Assembly: GCF_000721935.1 (NCBI RefSeq)
Contig: NZ_KL585446.1
Span: 18,069-25,466, forward strand
Direction of reading: 5' to 3'
From: Streptomyces sp. NRRL WC-3549
GTDB taxonomy: Bacteria > Actinomycetota > Actinomycetes > Streptomycetales > Streptomycetaceae
Length of the DNA stretch: 7,398 nt
Numbering within the stretch: position 1 is the first letter of the stretch; each line of letters starts with the position of its first letter. Below the pieces are notes generated by a model. It ran no database searches and was not told the DNA's origin. It worked only from the letters and a program-made list of their open reading frames with translations. The translations under genes and the position numbers were made by a program. This document shows positions 1 to 5,610 of the stretch, one piece after another.

Positions 1-122
1 CCCCCGAGCCGATCGGCCCGGCGGGCGGTTCCTCCGCGCGGGCGGCCCTGCCCGAGCAGGCGGGCGGCGACGCGGACGGCGGGCGGTCCCATCGGCTCAA
101 CGGTTACGACGACATCACCTGA
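1..122 (+). CDS. tatC: C-terminal tail of a protein, probably TatC (5' truncated)
   Basis: The frame read from base 3 is open from the window edge and ends at TGA 120-122, giving 39 residues that finish in NGYDDIT. The visible part is low-complexity and hydrophilic, rich in G, A, P, D and R, with no membrane segment. It fits the disordered cytoplasmic tail seen on Streptomyces TatC, the multi-spanning receptor subunit of the twin-arginine protein export system. The assignment is inferred mainly from context: in actinobacteria tatA and tatC commonly precede the HelY-type helicase, and here a lipid kinase lies between them. The stop is only 18 nt before the kinase start, so the two genes are probably cotranscribed. 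No catalytic or structural TatC motif is inside the window, so the name is not proven by sequence. Confidence 0.6.
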   Translation, partial: PEPIGPAGGSSARAALPEQAGGDADGGRSHRLNGYDDIT

Positions 123-134
123 CCTTGTAAGGTC
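121..134 (+). promoter_or_regulatory. Palindrome holding the lipid kinase Shine-Dalgarno
   Basis: GACCTT (121-126) and AAGGTC (129-134) are perfect inverted arms around a GT centre. The AAGG at 129-132, 8 nt before the GTG start at 141, is the best ribosome-binding site for the downstream gene and lies in the right arm. As RNA it can fold as a 5-bp stem with a TGTA loop. The left arm overlaps the preceding gene's TGA (120-122), so a terminating ribosome would melt it. As DNA it could instead be a dyad operator. The structure is seen directly; the role is inferred. Confidence 0.5.
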
Positions 135-135
135 C

Positions 136-150
136 CGCTGGTGACCAGCG
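136..150 (+). promoter_or_regulatory. Palindrome centred on the lipid kinase GTG start
   Basis: CGCTGGT (136-142) and ACCAGCG (144-150) are perfect arms around a single central G. In RNA this would form a 5-bp CGCTG/CAGCG stem with the loop GTGAC, which displays the start codon GTG (141-143). It begins 2 nt after the palindrome that contains the Shine-Dalgarno. The two together cover the whole initiation region. Function is inferred only. Confidence 0.45.
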
Positions 151-1031
151 AGATCACCCTTTTCGTCAACCCCACAGCGGGAAGCGGCCGGGGCGCGCGT
201 GCCGCGCAGCCGGCCGCTTCCGCGCTGCGGGACGCCGGTTTCTCCGTGCGTACCGTGCTCGGCGAGGACGCCGACGACGCCCTGCGAAGGGCCCGGGAGG
301 CGGTGGCCGGCGGGACCGGTGCCCTGATAGCCGTGGGCGGGGACGGCATGATGTCCCTCGCCCTCCAGGCGGTCGCCGGCACCTCGACCCCGCTCGGGGC
401 CGTCGCCGTCGGGACCGGCAACGACTTCGCCCGCGCCCTCGGCCTGCCGGTGCGCGACCCGGCCGCGGCGGGGCGGCTGGCCGCCGAGGTGCTCAAGGCG
501 GGTACGGCACGCGAGATCGACCTCGGCCGGGTCGGGGAGCGATGGTTCGGCTCCGTCCTCGCCTCCGGGTTCGACTCCCGGGTCAACGACCGGGGGAACC
601 GGATGCGCTGGGCCGGCGGCCGGTTCAAGTACGACCTGGCGATCGTGGCCGAGCTGGCGGCCTTCCGGCCCGTCCCGTACCGGCTCCGGCTGGACGGCGG
701 CCCGGTCCGGGAGATCGAGGCCACACTGATCGCCGTGGGCAACGGCACGGCGTACGGGGGCGGCATGCGGATCTGCGCGGACGCCGTCATGGACGACGGG
801 CTCTTCGACGTGACCGTGGTCGGCGCGTGCAGCCGCACCACGCTGCTCAGGGTCTTCCCCCGCGTGTACAGAGGGACCCACCTCGACCACCCCGTGGTGA
901 GCGTGCACCGGGTCTCCTCGATCGAGCTGGCGGCGGCCGGGGTCACCGCCTACGCGGACGGCGAGCCACTGGGCGCCCTCCCGCTCACGGCCACCTGCGT
1001 GCCCGGTGCCGTCCGCGTCCTGGCGGGCTGA
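141..1031 (+). CDS. Diacylglycerol kinase / lipid kinase, YegS-DgkB family
   Basis: This is a 296-residue soluble protein of typical family length. It should phosphorylate diacylglycerol or a related lipid with ATP at the inner face of the membrane, returning it to phospholipid synthesis as phosphatidic acid. The N-terminal catalytic domain (about 5-130) has the NPTAGSGRG nucleotide loop (10-18), GGDG at 66-69 and GTGNDFAR at 91-98. The C-terminal beta-sandwich carries GNGTAYGGGM (200-209) and DDGLFDV (218-224); the first acidic pair of the latter matches the region of the general-base Asp known in Staphylococcus DgkB. The GTG start at 141 is chosen because AAGG lies 8 nt upstream and the first conserved strand begins at residue 5. 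It is probably cotranscribed with the upstream gene (18-nt gap). The true lipid substrate cannot be read from sequence. Confidence 0.93.
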   Translation: MTSEITLFVNPTAGSGRGARAAQPAASALRDAGFSVRTVLGEDADDALRRAREAVAGGTGALIAVGGDGMMSLALQAVAGTSTPLGAVAVGTGNDFARALGLPVRDPAAAGRLAAEVLKAGTAREIDLGRVGERWFGSVLASGFDSRVNDRGNRMRWAGGRFKYDLAIVAELAAFRPVPYRLRLDGGPVREIEATLIAVGNGTAYGGGMRICADAVMDDGLFDVTVVGACSRTTLLRVFPRVYRGTHLDHPVVSVHRVSSIELAAAGVTAYADGEPLGALPLTATCVPGAVRVLAG

Positions 1032-1045
1032 AGAATAAGACCGGG

Positions 1046-1072
1046 CTGACTGTCGTACCCGGCGGGTAGGCT
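1046..1072 (+). promoter_or_regulatory. Probable promoter for a leaderless helicase mRNA
   Basis: TAGGCT at 1067-1072 fits the actinobacterial housekeeping -10 form (TANNNT, often TAGRNT). CTGACT at 1046-1051 resembles a TTGACN -35 element, with a short 15-nt spacer. The helicase ATG is at 1083, only 10 nt after the -10 element, and no GGAGG-like site precedes it. A transcript starting at the usual distance would have a leader of 0-4 nt. A small dyad, TACCC-GGC-GGGTA (1056-1068), overlaps the left edge of the -10 element and could bind a regulator. The motifs are seen; promoter activity is inferred. Confidence 0.5.
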
Positions 1073-1082
1073 CGTACGCAAG

Positions 1083-3914
1083 ATGACAGAGGACCTCTCA
1101 CCAGCTGAGCGATACCAGGCGTCCCGGGTCCGTGCGGCCGAAGCGGCCACGGCCCTCGGTCCCTTCCGCGACCTGTACGACTTCCCGCTGGACCCGTTCC
1201 AGATCGAGGCGTGCACGGCGCTGGAGGCGGGCAAGGGCGTGCTGGTCGCCGCCCCCACCGGGTCGGGCAAGACGATCGTCGGCGAGTTCGCCGTGCACCT
1301 GGCCCTGGAACAGGGCCGCAAGTGCTTCTACACCACGCCCATCAAGGCGCTGTCCAACCAGAAGTTCGCCGACCTCGTCCGGCGCTACGGCGCGGACAAG
1401 GTCGGCCTGCTGACCGGTGACAACAGCGTCAACGCGGACGCGCCCGTGGTCGTCATGACCACCGAGGTGCTGCGCAACATGCTGTACGCGGGCTCCCAGG
1501 CGCTCGTCGGCCTCGGACACGTGGTGATGGACGAGGTGCACTACCTCTCCGACCGGTTCCGCGGCGCCGTGTGGGAGGAAGTGATCATCCACCTGCCGGA
1601 GTCGGTGACCCTGGTCTCCCTCTCGGCGACGGTCTCCAACGCCGAGGAGTTCGGCGACTGGCTGGACACCGTGCGCGGCGACACGCAGGTGATCGTCTCC
1701 GAGCACCGCCCGGTCCCGCTGTGGCAGCACGTCATGGCCGGGCGCCGGATGTACGACCTCTTCGAGGAGGAGAGCGACCACGGTGGCCGGGGCACCGGCC
1801 GCCGCGAGGTCAACCCGGATCTGGTCCGCCTCGCCCGCATGGAGAACCAGCGCGGGTACAACCCGCGTGAGCGCCGCCGGGGGAAGATGGTCCGCGAGGC
1901 GGACCGGGAGCGCGAGCGGCGGCAGCGCAGCCGGATCTGGACCCCGGCCAGGCCCGAGGTCATCGACCGGCTCGACGCCGAGGGGCTGCTGCCCGCTATC
2001 ACCTTCATCTTCAGCAGGGCCGGCTGCGAGGCGGCCGTCCAGCAGTGTCTGCAGGCCGGGCTGCGGCTCAACGACGAGGACAAGCGCCGGCTGGTGCGGG
2101 AGATCGTCGAGGAGCGGACCGCGTCCATCCCCGCCGAGGACCTCCACGTCCTCGGCTACTACGAGTGGCTCGAAGGGCTGGAGCGGGGCGTCGCCGCCCA
2201 CCACGCCGGCATGCTGCCGACCTTCAAGGAGGTCGTCGAGGAACTGTTCGTGCGGGGCCTGGTCAAGGCCGTCTTCGCCACGGAGACGCTGGCGCTCGGC
2301 ATCAACATGCCCGCCCGCTCCGTGGTGCTGGAGAAGCTCGTCAAGTGGAACGGCGAGCAGCACGCCGACATCACCCCGGGCGAGTACACCCAGCTGACCG
2401 GCCGGGCCGGGCGCCGCGGCATCGACGTCGAGGGCCATGCGGTCGTGCTGTGGCAGCGGGGCATGGACCCGACCGCTCTCGCGGGCCTCGCGGGCACCCG
2501 TACCTATCCGCTGCGGTCCAGCTTCCGGCCCTCGTACAACATGGCCGTCAACCTCGTCCACCAGTTCGGGCGACACCGGTCGCGTGAGCTGCTGGAGACC
2601 TCGTTCGCCCAGTTCCAGGCGGACCGGTCCGTGGTCGGTATCTCCCGCCAGGTCCAGCGCAACGAGGAGGGGCTGGAGGGATACCGGGAGGGCATGACCT
2701 GCCACCTCGGGGACTTCGAGGAGTACGCGCGGCTGCGCCGCGACCTCAAGGACCGTGAGACGGAGCTGGCCAAGCAGGGGGCGGCACAGCGGCGGGCCGC
2801 CGCGATGTCGTCCCTGGAGAAGCTGAAGCCGGGCGACGTCATCCACGTCCCCACCGGGAAGTTCGCCGGGCTCGCCCTGGTCCTCGACCCGGGACTGCCC
2901 GCGGGGCGGACCAACGGCCACCGCGGGCTGGAGTACCACGACGGGCCGCGCCCGCTGGTGCTGACCGCCGAGCGGCAGGTCAAGCGGCTGGCCCAGATCG
3001 ACTTCCCGGTGCCGGTCGAGGCGCTGGAGCGGATGCGGGTGCCCAAGTCGTTCAACCCGCGCTCGCCCCAGTCGCGCCGCGACCTGGCCTCCGCGCTGCG
3101 GAGCAAGGCCGGTCACGTCGATCCGGGGCGGCACCGCAGGCAGCGCTCGGCCGCGGCCGACGACCGGGAGATCGCCCGGCTGCGCACGGAGCTGCGCGCC
3201 CACCCCTGCCACGGGTGCGACGAGCGCGAGGACCACGCGCGGTGGGCCGAGCGGTACCACCGGCTCCAGCGGGACACCCGCCAGCTGGAGAAGCGCATCG
3301 AGGGCCGGACGAACACCATCGCCCGCACCTTCGACCGGATCGTCGCGCTCCTGACCGAGCTCGACTACCTGCGCGGCGACGAGGTCACCGGGAACGGCCG
3401 GCGCCTGGCCCGGCTCTACGGGGAGCTCGACCTGCTGGCCAGCGAGTGCCTGCGCGACGGGGTCTGGGAGGGGCTGAACCCGGCCGAACTGGCCGCCTGC
3501 GTCTCGGCGCTCGTCTTCGAGGCCCGCCAGGCCGACGACGCGGTCGCGCCCAAGCTGCCCTCCGGGCCGGCGAAGGTGGCGATGGGCGAGATGGTCCGCA
3601 TCTGGGGCCGGCTCGACGCCCTGGAGGAGGACTTCAAGATCAGCCAGACGGAGGGGGTCGGCCAGCGCGAGCCCGACCTCGGCTTCGCCTGGGCCGTCTA
3701 CATGTGGGCCTCCGGCCGGACGCTGGACGAGGTGCTGCGCGAGGCGGAGATGCCGGCCGGTGACTTCGTCCGCTGGTGCAAGCAGGTCATCGACGTGCTC
3801 GGCCAGATCGCGGCGGCGGCGCCCCGGGAGGGCGGTTCCACGGTGGCGAAGAACGCGCACAAGGCGGTGGACGCGGTGCTGCGGGGTGTGGTGGCGTACA
3901 GCTCGCTGGGCTGA
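1083..3914 (+). CDS. helY: DEVH-box Ski2-like ATP-dependent RNA helicase (HelY type)
   Basis: This is a 943-residue superfamily 2 helicase, cytoplasmic and expected to unwind or remodel RNA using ATP. RecA domain 1 contains a Q-motif-like FPLDPFQ (34-40), the Walker A loop APTGSGKT (57-64), TTPIKALSNQ (motif Ia), DEVH (150-153) and SAT (181-183). A charged, Arg-rich insertion occupies about 233-290. RecA domain 2 contains FIFSRAGCEAA (from 308), ATETLALGINMP (from 399) and QLTGRAGRRG (437-446). Next come a helical ratchet region, a small beta-barrel-like segment with LKPGDVIHVPTG (near 578), an HPCHGC element (707-712), and a C-terminal DSHCT domain (about 770-940) typical of Ski2/Mtr4 proteins. 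ATG 1083 is chosen because it directly follows a TAGGCT promoter and leads into the conserved N-terminus. Actinobacterial relatives sit beside tatA/tatC near the pafBC genes; their RNA substrates are poorly known. A strong hairpin follows the gene. Confidence 0.93.
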   Translation: MTEDLSPAERYQASRVRAAEAATALGPFRDLYDFPLDPFQIEACTALEAGKGVLVAAPTGSGKTIVGEFAVHLALEQGRKCFYTTPIKALSNQKFADLVRRYGADKVGLLTGDNSVNADAPVVVMTTEVLRNMLYAGSQALVGLGHVVMDEVHYLSDRFRGAVWEEVIIHLPESVTLVSLSATVSNAEEFGDWLDTVRGDTQVIVSEHRPVPLWQHVMAGRRMYDLFEEESDHGGRGTGRREVNPDLVRLARMENQRGYNPRERRRGKMVREADRERERRQRSRIWTPARPEVIDRLDAEGLLPAITFIFSRAGCEAAVQQCLQAGLRLNDEDKRRLVREIVEERTASIPAEDLHVLGYYEWLEGLERGVAAHHAGMLPTFKEVVEELFVRGLVKAVFATETLALGINMPARSVVLEKLVKWNGEQHADITPGEYTQLTGRAGRRGIDVEGHAVVLWQRGMDPTALAGLAGTRTYPLRSSFRPSYNMAVNLVHQFGRHRSRELLETSFAQFQADRSVVGISRQVQRNEEGLEGYREGMTCHLGDFEEYARLRRDLKDRETELAKQGAAQRRAAAMSSLEKLKPGDVIHVPTGKFAGLALVLDPGLPAGRTNGHRGLEYHDGPRPLVLTAERQVKRLAQIDFPVPVEALERMRVPKSFNPRSPQSRRDLASALRSKAGHVDPGRHRRQRSAAADDREIARLRTELRAHPCHGCDEREDHARWAERYHRLQRDTRQLEKRIEGRTNTIARTFDRIVALLTELDYLRGDEVTGNGRRLARLYGELDLLASECLRDGVWEGLNPAELAACVSALVFEARQADDAVAPKLPSGPAKVAMGEMVRIWGRLDALEEDFKISQTEGVGQREPDLGFAWAVYMWASGRTLDEVLREAEMPAGDFVRWCKQVIDVLGQIAAAAPREGGSTVAKNAHKAVDAVLRGVVAYSSLG

Positions 3915-3939
3915 GCACGCCGGCCGGTGGACATGAGGT

Positions 3940-3974
3940 GGCCGAGGGCCCGGAGCTGTTCCGGCCCCTCGGCC
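3940..3974 (+). terminator. Strong GC hairpin after the helicase gene
   Basis: GGCCGAGGG (3940-3948) pairs perfectly with CCCTCGGCC (3966-3974). After one C-C mismatch the stem continues as CCGGA (3950-3954) with TCCGG (3960-3964), closing a 5-nt loop. The stem has 14 Watson-Crick pairs and begins 25 nt after the helicase stop. It has no U-tract, which is usual for Streptomyces terminators. Because it lies between convergent genes it may act in both directions. Confidence 0.75.
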
Positions 3975-3990
3975 GCCGTCTGCCGGGGGC

Positions 3991-4011
3991 CCGCCGCCTC
4001 GGGGGCGGTGG
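3991..4011 (-). terminator. Second hairpin, downstream of the SPW gene
   Basis: CCGCCGCC (3991-3998) pairs with GGCGGTGG (4004-4011), including one G-T pair, around the 5-nt loop TCGGG. It lies about 20 nt beyond the SPW-protein stop codon when read on the minus strand, which is a good position for ending that transcript. On the minus strand the G-T pair becomes an A-C mismatch, so the stem is weaker in that direction. Function is inferred from position. Confidence 0.45.
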
Positions 4012-4031
4012 ACCAGGGGCGGGCGGCCGGG

Positions 4032-4475
4032 CTACGCCTTCTTCCTGTTCATCATCGCGACCCCCGCACAGACCGCCCCCAGCACAACCGTCAGGCCTCC
4101 GACGATCACGTTGCTGAGGACCACGCCCATGTCGGGGCTCTGGCCCACGATCCAGGTCGACGCGATCAGCCAGGCGCCCAGGGCGCAGATGGCCAGGCTC
4201 ATCCCGCTCATCCGCTCCGGCATGGCCGTGAAGCAGAGGGCCAGGACCGCGATGGCGAGACCGATCACCACGTTGTGCACCACCAGCGACGGCTGGCTCG
4301 CCGTGAAGTGGAGCACCCAGGGCGACACGGCGGCGTACAGACCGGCGAGGAACACCGGCGCGTCCGCGAGGGCGGTGCTCCGGCCGCCGCCACGCATCAC
4401 GCGGTCATGGCGTTCCCGCATCTCCGAGGCGTCGGGGTGACTCGATAGGTCACTCCGGTGTGAGACGTTACTCAT
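4032..4475 (-). CDS. SPW-repeat integral membrane protein
   Basis: This 147-residue protein has a charged N-terminal tail (1-38, including DASEMRERHD) followed by four hydrophobic segments at about 39-57, 65-84, 92-110 and 118-141, and ends in a basic NRKKA tail. It contains two copies of the SPW repeat: the first has VSPWVLHF (SPW at 51-53) followed by NVVIGLAIAVL, and the second has LIASTWIVG (STW at 106-108, replacing SPW) followed by NVIVGGLTVVL. SPW proteins are small bacterial membrane proteins with no established biochemical role. Start ATG 4475 is preceded by a good GAAGGAG site, whereas the open frame upstream of it lies inside the neighbouring gene and is not coding. The first 13 codons include AGT three times, TCA and CTA, unusual for such a GC-rich genome. 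It lies 91 nt downstream of the glycohydrolase gene on the same strand. Confidence 0.88.
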   Translation of the reverse strand: MSNVSHRSDLSSHPDASEMRERHDRVMRGGGRSTALADAPVFLAGLYAAVSPWVLHFTASQPSLVVHNVVIGLAIAVLALCFTAMPERMSGMSLAICALGAWLIASTWIVGQSPDMGVVLSNVIVGGLTVVLGAVCAGVAMMNRKKA

Positions 4476-4484
4476 GGACTTCGT

Positions 4485-4491
4485 CTCCTTC
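4485..4491 (-). promoter_or_regulatory. Ribosome binding site of the SPW gene
   Basis: On the minus strand GAAGGAG sits 9 nt before ATG 4475. This fixes the start and excludes the long upstream extension of the open frame. Confidence 0.8.
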
Positions 4492-4506
4492 GTACGGTGG
4501 AAGGGC

Positions 4507-4530
4507 GACCGCGCCAACCTCCGTGCGGTC
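4507..4530 (-). other. Inverted repeat in the gap before the SPW gene
   Basis: GACCGC (4507-4512) and GCGGTC (4525-4530) are perfect 6-bp arms around a 12-nt spacer. They lie between the glycohydrolase stop and the SPW ribosome binding site. This may be a weak attenuator or terminator hairpin, or an operator dyad for the SPW gene. I see no convincing -10/-35 pair in this 91-nt gap. Confidence 0.35.
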
Positions 4531-4552
4531 CTCACCCTCTCCCACCAGTGTG

Positions 4553-4574
4553 CCCTTATGTGTCCCTTATGTGT
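4553..4574 (-). repeat. Perfect 11-bp tandem duplication over a stop codon
   Basis: CCCTTATGTGT occurs twice head to tail, at 4553-4563 and 4564-4574. On the minus strand the unit is ACACATAAGGG. The first transcribed copy contains the TAA stop (4569-4567) of the glycohydrolase gene and the second copy follows directly. The unit is unusually AT-rich for this DNA. It looks like a replication-slippage duplication or a two-unit protein binding site. Confidence 0.85.
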
Positions 4575-5577
4575 AGATGTCCGGGATGGGGATTCCCGCG
4601 CTTTCGTCGAGCCGGTCGGCCAGTGCCACGAGATCGGCTGTCCGCAGCACACGGTCCCCGTGGCCGGGCAGCGGCACATGCAGGGTCCGCGTCCAGCGCT
4701 CCGGGACGGCGCCGAGGCCGTAGACCGCGCCCGCCAGCGTCCCGGTGACCGCGGCCACCGTGTCGGTGTCGCCGCCCACGTCGACGGCCGCTGCCAAGGC
4801 GCCTTCGAAACCGGTGGTGGTGCGGAGCGCCCAGAGGGCGGTGCCCAGGCACGGCCAGACCGCGCCGTTGGACTCGGTCGCGTCGTCCGGGTGCCAGCCG
4901 GGCGCGAGTACGGCCGACCACCGGGCCCGGTGGTCCGGATGGACCTCCGCCAGTGCCGCCTCGACCGCCGCGAAGGGATCGGCCCCGCCCAGGGCCACGC
5001 GGACCAGCTCGTGCAGCACGGCCGTACCCTCCCACGCGGCCCGGTCGCCATGGGTCAGTGCGGCGATACGGCGGGCGGCGGCCATGGTCGCCGCCCGGCC
5101 CCGGCGTGCGAAGTACACCGCGGAGGTGGAGGCACGCATCAGCGAACCGTTGCCGGCCGCGCGTGCGTTGACCTGGAAGTGCAGGGCGGCCGCCAGGTCC
5201 CAGGGCTCCCCGTTCGTCAGGACGTCCTCGGTCTGCAGCCCGATGTCCTTCGGGTCGCCCGCCGCCCACCGCCTGAACCGGGCGAAGACGTCGGGCAGTT
5301 CGAGCCCACCGCACTCGACCAGCGACTCCCCGACCAGGACCGCCATCTGCGTGTCGTCCGTCGCCTCGCCCGGGTCCCAGCCGCCGCCCCCGCACAGCGT
5401 CCCCACGCCGTCCGGGAACCGGGCGGAGAAAGCGCCGGGCGGCCCGAACTCGAAGGGGGCGCCCAGCGCGTCACCGGCCGCGGAGCCGACCACGGCACCC
5501 CGCACACGGTCCCGGCGGCCCCCGTCCCGCCGGTCGGGCGGGACGGGGACGCGGTCTCGGGGGGATCGAGGATTCAT
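4567..5577 (-). CDS. ADP-ribosylglycohydrolase family protein (DraG/ARH fold)
   Basis: A 336-residue cytoplasmic enzyme of the ADP-ribosylglycohydrolase family, expected to cleave ADP-ribose from a modified protein, nucleic acid or small molecule using two metal ions. Family motifs are in order: GSAAGDALGAPFE (31-43), TDDTQM (73-78, metal ligands), the NGSLMR element in the middle, and DVGGDTDTVAAV (266-277), whose D270, D272 and T273 match the C-terminal metal ligands. No transmembrane or signal sequence is seen. ATG 5577 is favoured because a TAGGCT element lies 6 nt upstream, consistent with a leaderless mRNA, and there is no Shine-Dalgarno. However, the conserved domain begins only at about residue 24, so a GTG at codon 25 (5505) is a real alternative; the intervening segment contains a perfect 12-bp hairpin. 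No ADP-ribosyltransferase is visible nearby, so the substrate is unknown. Confidence 0.9.
   Translation of the reverse strand: MNPRSPRDRVPVPPDRRDGGRRDRVRGAVVGSAAGDALGAPFEFGPPGAFSARFPDGVGTLCGGGGWDPGEATDDTQMAVLVGESLVECGGLELPDVFARFRRWAAGDPKDIGLQTEDVLTNGEPWDLAAALHFQVNARAAGNGSLMRASTSAVYFARRGRAATMAAARRIAALTHGDRAAWEGTAVLHELVRVALGGADPFAAVEAALAEVHPDHRARWSAVLAPGWHPDDATESNGAVWPCLGTALWALRTTTGFEGALAAAVDVGGDTDTVAAVTGTLAGAVYGLGAVPERWTRTLHVPLPGHGDRVLRTADLVALADRLDESAGIPIPDIYT
5520..5548 (-). other. Perfect 12-bp hairpin at the head of the glycohydrolase gene
   Basis: CCCCGTCCCGCC (5520-5531) and GGCGGGACGGGG (5537-5548) are perfect reverse complements around a 5-nt loop. If transcription starts at about 5577, the stem occupies roughly transcript positions 30-58. 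It encodes residues 10-20 if ATG 5577 is used, or lies in a 5' untranslated region if GTG 5505 is used. It could control translation or elongation, or act as an attenuator. The structure is certain from the bases; the role is inferred. Confidence 0.6.
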
Positions 5578-5583
5578 CCGGGC

Positions 5584-5610
5584 AGCCTACGGACGCCGCG
5601 CCGGGGTCAG
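5584..5610 (-). promoter_or_regulatory. Probable leaderless promoter of the glycohydrolase gene
   Basis: On the minus strand TAGGCT (5589-5584) ends 6 nt before ATG 5577, so a transcript starting at the usual distance would begin at or beside the start codon. CTGACC (5610-5605) is a TTGACN-like -35 candidate with a 15-nt spacer, and it overlaps the stop codon of the upstream lipoprotein gene. There is no ribosome binding site in the 29-nt gap. The layout CTGACY-N15-TAGGCT is the same as that before the helicase gene. Confidence 0.5.

Noticed and set aside
336..353. Met in place of the usual Thr after GGDG in the lipid kinase
   Set aside because: Position 70 departs from the common GGDGT form, but I believe actinobacterial relatives often vary here. 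All other motifs are intact, so I do not treat it as an inactive enzyme.
1041..1062. CCGGG/CCCGG inverted repeat between the lipid kinase and helicase genes as a terminator
   Set aside because: A 5-bp stem with a 12-nt loop is too weak, and it coincides with the likely promoter.
1098..3860. 920-residue open frame antisense to the helicase
   Set aside because: It mirrors the helicase codons in high-GC DNA, has no recognisable motif and consists of repetitive G/A/V/L/D/R composition. The plus-strand frame has all helicase motifs.
4476..5051. Long N-terminal extension of the SPW frame
   Set aside because: It is an open shadow frame inside the glycohydrolase gene. The GAAGGAG site before ATG 4475 and the family's normal length set the true start.
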